A DNA stretch of 64,000 nt, taken from the NCBI GenBank assembly GCA_001971685.1, contig CP019326.1, positions 496,001 through 560,000 on the forward strand. The letters are read 5' to 3'. The notes under the pieces are model-generated. The model had not been told where the DNA came from. It made no database searches and was given only the letters and a program-made list of their open reading frames with translations. Source of the stretch: Halomonas sp. 1513 (GTDB taxonomy: Bacteria > Pseudomonadota > Gammaproteobacteria > Pseudomonadales > Halomonadaceae). The translations under genes were made by a program, and so were the position numbers. Positions 55,617 through 64,000 of the stretch are shown here, piece after piece. The stretch's first letter is position 1, and every line of letters begins with the position of its first letter.

Positions 55617-58193
55617 CTACAGCGCCTCCCGCCAGCGATACAGCAGCTCCAGCGCCTGGCGTGGGCTCAGCTCGTCGAGAGCCAGGCCGCCGAGCTCGTC
55701 GATCAGTGGATGCGGCGCGCTGGCGAACAGATCATTCTGCTGGGGTACCGGTTCGCCGCCGGCGGCAAGCGAGGGGCGGCTGCCCTGGTCGACTTCATGC
55801 TGCTCGAGCTGGGCGAGCTTCTCCCTCGCCCGGGCGATCACCCCCTGGGGCACACCGGCCAACTGTGCGACCTGCAGGCCGTAGCTCTGGCTCGCCGGAC
55901 CCTCCTCGACGCGGTGCATGAAGACGATGCCCTCGCGGTGCTCGGCGGCGGTGAGGTGGACGTTGGCCACGCCGGGTGCCTGCTCGGCGAGCGCGGTCAT
56001 CTCGAAGTAGTGGGTGGCGAACAGCGTGAAGGCCCGCGAGCGGGTCAGCTGCTCGGCGCTGGCCCAGGCCAGCGACAGGCCGTCGAAGGTGCTGGTGCCG
56101 CGGCCGATCTCGTCCATCAATACCAGGCTGTGGTCGCTGGCGTTGTGCAGGATGTTGGCGGTTTCGGTCATCTCGACCATGAAGGTCGAGCGCCCGCCGG
56201 CCAGGTCGTCGGAGGAGCCGATGCGGGTGAAGATACGATCCACCGGGCCGATCTCGGCGTCGTCGGCGGGCACGAAGCAGCCGGTGTGGGCGAGCAGTAC
56301 GATCAGCGCCGCCTGGCGCATGTAGGTCGATTTGCCGCCCATATTGGGGCCGGTGATCACCAGCATGCGACGGTCGTCGTCCATGATCAGGTCGTTGGGC
56401 ACGAAGGGGTGGTCGCTGACCTGCTCGACGACCGGGTGGCGGCCGCCACGAATGTCGATCCCCGGCGCCTCGGCCAGCCGTGGCCGCACGAAGCCCAGTG
56501 CTTCGGCGCGCTCGGCGAAGGTGGCCAGCACGTCGAGGCTGGCGAGGGCCTGGGCGCTGGCCTGGAGCGGCCCCAGCTCGGCATTGAGGTCATCGAGCAG
56601 GCTCTCGTACAGGAGCTTCTCGCGGGCCAGGGAGCGGGACTTGGCGGACAGCGCCTTGTCCTCGAACTCCTTGAGTTCGGGAATGATGAAGCGCTCGGCG
56701 TTCTTCAGGGTCTGGCGGCGAATGTAGTCGGCCGGGGCGTCGCGGGCCTGGCCGCGGGGGATCTCGATGTAGTAGCCGTGGACGCGGTTGTAGCCGACCT
56801 TGAGGTTGGCCAGACCGGTGCGCTCGCGCTCGCGGCGCTCGAGCTCGATCAGGTAGTCGCCGGCGTGCTCGGCCAGGCCGCGGTATTCGTCGAGCTCGTC
56901 GTCGAAGCCGTCGGCGATCACGCCGCCGTCGCGAATCACCACCGGTGGATTGTCGACGAGTGCCCGGCTCAGGGTGTAGGCGAGCTCCGGATAGGGGCGG
57001 ATATGCCGCCTGAGGTCGTCCAGGGCGCTGCCCTCGGCGTAGCCGCGCAGCGCGTCCTGCAGCTCGGGCAGGGCATTGAGGGCGTCGCGCAGCCGCGCCA
57101 GGTCGCGGGGACGGGCGCTGCGCAGTGCCACCCGCGCCAGGATGCGCTCGACGTCGCCGATCGCCTTGAGGTCGTCGCGCAGTGCCAGGTAGCCCTCCTG
57201 GTCGAGCAGCAGGGTCACCGCGGTCTGGCGCGCGCCGATCAGCGCACGGTCGCGCAGCGGGCGGTTGAGCCAGCGCTTGAGTAGGCGAGCGCCCATCGCC
57301 GTGGCGGTGGTGTCGAGCACGCTGGCCAGGGTGTTGTCGCCGCTGCCGCCGAGGTTGGTATCGATCTCCAGATTGCGGCGGCTGGCGGCATCGATGACCA
57401 CCGCGTCGTCGCGGTTCTCGACGCCGATGGCGGTGACGTGGGGCAGCCGCGAGCGCTGGGTGTCGCGGGCGTAGTCGACCAGCACGCCGGCGGCGATGAT
57501 CGCCGCCTCCAGGTGGGCGCAGCCGAAGCCGCGCAGGTCCTGGACCTGGAACTGGTCGCACAGCAGGCGCAGCGCGCTGTCGCGGTCGAACAGCCAGTCG
57601 CTCTGGCGCTTGAGGCTGGCCCGCCCGTCGAGCGACGGCGGCAGTTCGAGGCCGTCGGCGGCGAGCAGCTCGGCCGGTGCCAGGCGCTGCACTTCGGCCA
57701 GCATCTCGGCGTCGTCGTCGACCTCGAGCACGCTGAAGCGCCCGCTGGAGAGCTCCAGCCAGGCCAGTCCCCAGCGCCCGCCCTGGCTGTGCAGGGCCAG
57801 CAGCAGGTTGTCGCGGTGGGCGTCGAGCAGCGCCTCGTCGTGCAGGGTGCCGGGGGTGACGATGCGCACCACCCGGCGCTCCACCGGCCCCTTGGCCAGT
57901 GCCGGGTCGCCGATCTGCTCGCAGATCGCCACCGACTCGCCGGCCTGGACCAGGCGCGCCAGGTAGCCCTCGGCGCTGTGGTAGGGCACGCCGGCCATGG
58001 GAATCGGCTTGCCCGCCGACTGGCCGCGCTGTGTCAGGGTGATGTCGAGCAGCTTGGCGGCGCGCTTGGCGTCGTCGAAGAACAGCTCATAGAAGTCGCC
58101 CATGCGATAGAACAGCAGCACGTCGGGATGCTCGCGCTTGATCTTCAGGAACTGCTGCATCATCGGCGTGTGCGAGGGGCTGGCCTGGCTCAT
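55617..58193 (-). CDS. mutS: DNA mismatch repair protein MutS
   Basis: MutS recognises mismatches and small loops and recruits MutL. It has 858 residues (E. coli 853). The mismatch-binding Phe-X-Glu lies in [13 protein letters not shown] near residue 37. Connector, lever and clamp domains follow. Walker A is [15 protein letters not shown] near residue 620, with [16 protein letters not shown] as Walker B and signature. It is divergent from pncC and downstream of fdxA on the same strand. Confidence 0.98.
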   Translation of the reverse strand: MSQASPSHTPMMQQFLKIKREHPDVLLFYRMGDFYELFFDDAKRAAKLLDITLTQRGQSAGKPIPMAGVPYHSAEGYLARLVQAGESVAICEQIGDPALAKGPVERRVVRIVTPGTLHDEALLDAHRDNLLLALHSQGGRWGLAWLELSSGRFSVLEVDDDAEMLAEVQRLAPAELLAADGLELPPSLDGRASLKRQSDWLFDRDSALRLLCDQFQVQDLRGFGCAHLEAAIIAAGVLVDYARDTQRSRLPHVTAIGVENRDDAVVIDAASRRNLEIDTNLGGSGDNTLASVLDTTATAMGARLLKRWLNRPLRDRALIGARQTAVTLLLDQEGYLALRDDLKAIGDVERILARVALRSARPRDLARLRDALNALPELQDALRGYAEGSALDDLRRHIRPYPELAYTLSRALVDNPPVVIRDGGVIADGFDDELDEYRGLAEHAGDYLIELERRERERTGLANLKVGYNRVHGYYIEIPRGQARDAPADYIRRQTLKNAERFIIPELKEFEDKALSAKSRSLAREKLLYESLLDDLNAELGPLQASAQALASLDVLATFAERAEALGFVRPRLAEAPGIDIRGGRHPVVEQVSDHPFVPNDLIMDDDRRMLVITGPNMGGKSTYMRQAALIVLLAHTGCFVPADDAEIGPVDRIFTRIGSSDDLAGGRSTFMVEMTETANILHNASDHSLVLMDEIGRGTSTFDGLSLAWASAEQLTRSRAFTLFATHYFEMTALAEQAPGVANVHLTAAEHREGIVFMHRVEEGPASQSYGLQVAQLAGVPQGVIARAREKLAQLEQHEVDQGSRPSLAAGGEPVPQQNDLFASAPHPLIDELGGLALDELSPRQALELLYRWREAL

Positions 58194-58298
58194 GGGGTTC
58201 CTTGACTCCTTGGATGGGACCTAGCGTCGACGACTCTGCATTCGCGACCAAAAGGCAGTATTCTACGCGCAAGCCAGCGCCACGTCAGGAGACCCGGC

Positions 58299-58808
58299 AT
58301 GCCAGCATCCCCCCAGCGCCTCAGCAATCTCGATCTCGCCACCCTCGCCGAGCGGCTCGGTCGGCTGTGCCGCCAGCACGGGCGGCAGGTGACCTGCGCC
58401 GAGTCGTGCACCGGCGGCGGCGTGGCCAACGCCATCACCGCGGTGGCGGGCAGCTCCGAGTACTTCGAGACCGGCTACGTGACCTACTCCAACGCCGCCA
58501 AGTCGCGCCTGCTCGGCGTCGACCCAGCGCTGCTCGAGGCGCACGGTGCGGTGAGCCGCGAGGTGGTCGAGGCGATGGTCGCCGGCGCCTGTGGCGACAG
58601 CGGCGCCGCGCTGGGCGTGGCGATCAGCGGCGTGGCGGGGCCCGGTGGCGGCTCGGAGGCCAAGCCGGTGGGCTTGGTGTGGCTGGCGTGGGGCGACGCC
58701 GACACCCAGCAAGCCGAGCACTACCACTTCCCCGGCGACCGCCGCGCGGTGCGCGAGCAGGCCGTGCGTGCCGCACTGGTGGGACTGATCCAGCGCCTCG
58801 AGGCCTGA
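58299..58808 (+). CDS. pncC: Nicotinamide-nucleotide amidase (CinA C-terminal type)
   Basis: PncC deamidates nicotinamide mononucleotide in pyridine nucleotide recycling. It has 169 residues, the stand-alone CinA_C domain. The catalytic-site region is TCAESCTGGGVANAITAVAGSSEYFETGYVTYSN, shown here in parts: CAESCTGGG near residue 34 and GVAISGVAGPGGG near residue 108. The longer CinA N-terminal domain is absent. It sits upstream of recA, as in Pseudomonas and many other bacteria. Confidence 0.92.
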   Translation: MPASPQRLSNLDLATLAERLGRLCRQHGRQVTCAESCTGGGVANAITAVAGSSEYFETGYVTYSNAAKSRLLGVDPALLEAHGAVSREVVEAMVAGACGDSGAALGVAISGVAGPGGGSEAKPVGLVWLAWGDADTQQAEHYHFPGDRRAVREQAVRAALVGLIQRLEA

Positions 58809-58861
58809 GGCACAGAAATTTACCGACTGAGAGTAGGCGCGCGAGGAATTTTTCGCCATAC

Positions 58862-58881
58862 TACTGTGCAGTCATACAGTA
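58862..58881 (+). promoter_or_regulatory. LexA-binding SOS box of recA
   Basis: TACTGTGCAGTCATACAGTA: both outer hexamers match the LexA consensus TACTGT-N8-ACAGTA exactly. It is 56 bases before the recA ATG and implies DNA-damage induction of recA and probably recX. Confidence 0.9.
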
Positions 58882-58936
58882 TTCGATCCCGAGCTCGTGA
58901 TCGACGCTATATCCGCAATCGCTTAGGAGATCTCCC

Positions 58937-60016
<1,080 letters not shown>

Positions 60017-60019
60017 GCC

Positions 60020-60499
60020 ATGCAGCAGCGCACGCCCGACGCTGACGCCCCGTCGCCGCGCGATGACGCCATTCGGCTGCTGGCGCGGCGCGAGTACTCC
60101 CGCGCCGAGCTGCACAGCCGGCTAGCGGCGAAGGGGCACGAGGCCGCGGCCATCGAGGCGTGCCTCGATGGCCTGGCCGAGCAGAACCTGCAGTGCGATG
60201 CGCGCTTCGCCGAGACCTTCGTGCGTTCGCGCATTGCCCGCGGCCAGGGCCCGCTCAAGATTCGCGCCGAGCTTGGCCAGCGCGGCATCGACCGCGACGG
60301 CATCCAGCAGGCCCTGAGCGAGAGCGAGGATCGAGGCGAGGCCGACTGGTTCGCGCTGGCCGCCGAGGCGCTGGCCAAGCGCTTTACCGGCCCCGGTGAG
60401 TCGCCCCGCGAGCGCGCCCGTCGCGAGCGTTTCCTGGCCTCGCGGGGCTTCGACTTCGAGCAGGTGCGCCACGCCATGCAGTACGCCTGGTCGGCCTGA
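60020..60499 (+). CDS. recX: RecA regulator RecX
   Basis: RecX caps or destabilises RecA filaments. It has 159 residues made of three-helix repeats. Conserved segments are AIRLLARREYSRAELHSRL, FAETFVRSRIARGQGPLKIRAEL and RFLASRGFDFEQVRHAMQYA. It starts three bases after recA and shares its SOS-controlled transcript, usually at a much lower level. Confidence 0.95.
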   Translation: MQQRTPDADAPSPRDDAIRLLARREYSRAELHSRLAAKGHEAAAIEACLDGLAEQNLQCDARFAETFVRSRIARGQGPLKIRAELGQRGIDRDGIQQALSESEDRGEADWFALAAEALAKRFTGPGESPRERARRERFLASRGFDFEQVRHAMQYAWSA

Positions 60500-60654
60500 G
60501 CTGCACCAACTACCCCCCGAACTATCCTCCTCAGGGTCCCCCGCTGTCGTTGCTTGACGACTGCGTTATACTAGTGCCCCTTTGAGCGACCCAGATCGTG
60601 CCCTGTGCGCCGGCTCGCCCGCCAGGTCAACACGCTTATCGTCACGGACACCCT

Positions 60655-63264
<2,610 letters not shown>

Positions 63265-63300
63265 CAACACACTTTCCACTGACAACCAGGACAATCGCAT

Positions 63301-64000
63301 ATGGCGTTATACGTACAGAAATTCGGTGGCACCTCGGTGGGCTCGGTGGAGCGCATCAAGGCGGTGGCGGAGAAGGTCAAGCGCTTCCGCGACGAGGGTC
63401 ACCAGATCGTGGTGGTGGTGTCGGCGATGAGCGGCGAAACCAACCGTCTGATCGGCCTGGCCAGCGAAATCAACGACGAACCCACGCCGCGCGAAATGGA
63501 CATGCTGGTGTCCACCGGTGAGCAGGTGACCATTTCGCTGCTGGCCATGGCGCTGCACAAGCTGGGCGTGCCGGCGACCTCCTACACTGGTGCCCAGGTC
63601 GGCATTCGCACCGACAGCGCCCATACCAAGGCGCGTATCCAGGGCATCGACACCGATGACATGCGTGAGGATATCGACGCGGGTCAGGTGGTGGTGGTGG
63701 CTGGTTTCCAGGGCGCCGACGACGAGGGCAATATCACTACCCTCGGGCGGGGTGGCTCCGACACCACCGGGGTAGCCCTGGCCGCGGCGCTCAAGGCCGA
63801 CGAGTGCCAGATCTATACCGACGTAGACGGCGTCTATACCACCGACCCGCGGGTCTGCTCCAAGGCCAAGCGGCTCGAGACCATCACCGTCGAGGAGATG
63901 CTCGAGCTGGCCAGCCTCGGCTCCAAGGTGCTGCAGATTCGCGCCGTGGAGTTCGCCGGCAAGTACAACGTCCCGCTGCGCGTGCTGTCCAGTTTCGAGG
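63301..64000 (+). CDS. lysC: Aspartate kinase, 3'-truncated by window edge
   Basis: LysC phosphorylates aspartate, the first step to lysine, threonine and methionine. The ATG at 63301 begins [19 protein letters not shown], the family N-terminus with the KFGGTS nucleotide motif. [49 protein letters not shown] and [14 protein letters not shown] confirm the kinase domain. About 233 codons are visible; the ACT regulatory domains lie beyond the edge. It follows alaS by 36 bases. In many gammaproteobacteria csrA comes next. Confidence 0.97.
   Translation, partial: MALYVQKFGGTSVGSVERIKAVAEKVKRFRDEGHQIVVVVSAMSGETNRLIGLASEINDEPTPREMDMLVSTGEQVTISLLAMALHKLGVPATSYTGAQVGIRTDSAHTKARIQGIDTDDMREDIDAGQVVVVAGFQGADDEGNITTLGRGGSDTTGVALAAALKADECQIYTDVDGVYTTDPRVCSKAKRLETITVEEMLELASLGSKVLQIRAVEFAGKYNVPLRVLSSFE

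Overview
This is a contiguous stretch of a GC-rich gammaproteobacterial chromosome. Gene order is close to Pseudomonas but differs at several junctions, and the Mg-type HemB, the GacA/RsmZ-type sRNA locus and a repeat family that I associate with halophilic relatives make a Halomonas-like member of the Oceanospirillales the most likely source. The taxonomic call is inference. Nearly all of the window is conserved housekeeping DNA. I see no prophage, transposase, CRISPR array, rRNA or tRNA.

Layout. 1-5.9 kb (+): 3' part of dnaE, accA, tilS. 5.9-18.6 kb: ppx (-), overlapping tilS tail to tail; then rho-ubiD-fre-folM (+), a 41-aa membrane peptide gene, an attenuator-controlled aroG and a DUF3087 gene (+); then hemB-ppk1 (-) and elbB (+). 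18.7-31.4 kb (all -): priA, argS, an ftsN-like gene, hslVU, a DUF971 gene, ubiE-ubiJ-ubiB, hisE, tatABC. 31.5-34.1 kb: rpmE and a short malic enzyme (+), a DUF481 outer-membrane protein (-). 34.2-49.9 kb: mrcA (-) divergent from pilMNOPQ-aroK-aroB, then gltBD (+). 50.5-54.4 kb (+): pyrG-kdsA-eno. 54.5-64 kb: an RsmZ/CsrB-like sRNA (+), fdxA and mutS (-), then pncC, recA-recX, alaS and the 5' part of lysC (+).

The most interesting material lies between genes. (1) Seven copies of a dispersed structured repeat at about 3.4, 23.7, 24.4, 29.0, 50.0, 50.2 and 55.5 kb. Each has an outer stem enclosing two hairpins with TCCC and TCCA (TCCM) loops. Stem sequences change from copy to copy by compensatory substitutions while the loops stay constant. 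(2) A complete transcription attenuator ahead of the DAHP synthase gene: promoter, leader peptide with a Tyr-Trp-Tyr-Trp-Phe run, 1:2 / 2:3 / 3:4 alternative pairings and a strong terminator. A second aromatic-rich ORF with a good ribosome binding site follows it. (3) A GGA-rich sRNA with an upstream GacA-type site, next to fdxA-mutS where Pseudomonas carries rsmZ. csrA often follows lysC, so it may lie just beyond the right edge.

Functional themes: replication and repair (dnaE, priA, mutS, recA/X), polyphosphate metabolism (ppk1, ppx), ubiquinone synthesis (ubiB, ubiD, ubiE, ubiJ), aromatic amino acid synthesis (aroG, aroK, aroB), nitrogen assimilation (gltBD), protein export and quality control (tatABC, hslVU), and envelope or type IV pilus assembly (mrcA, ftsN-like, pilM-Q, kdsA).
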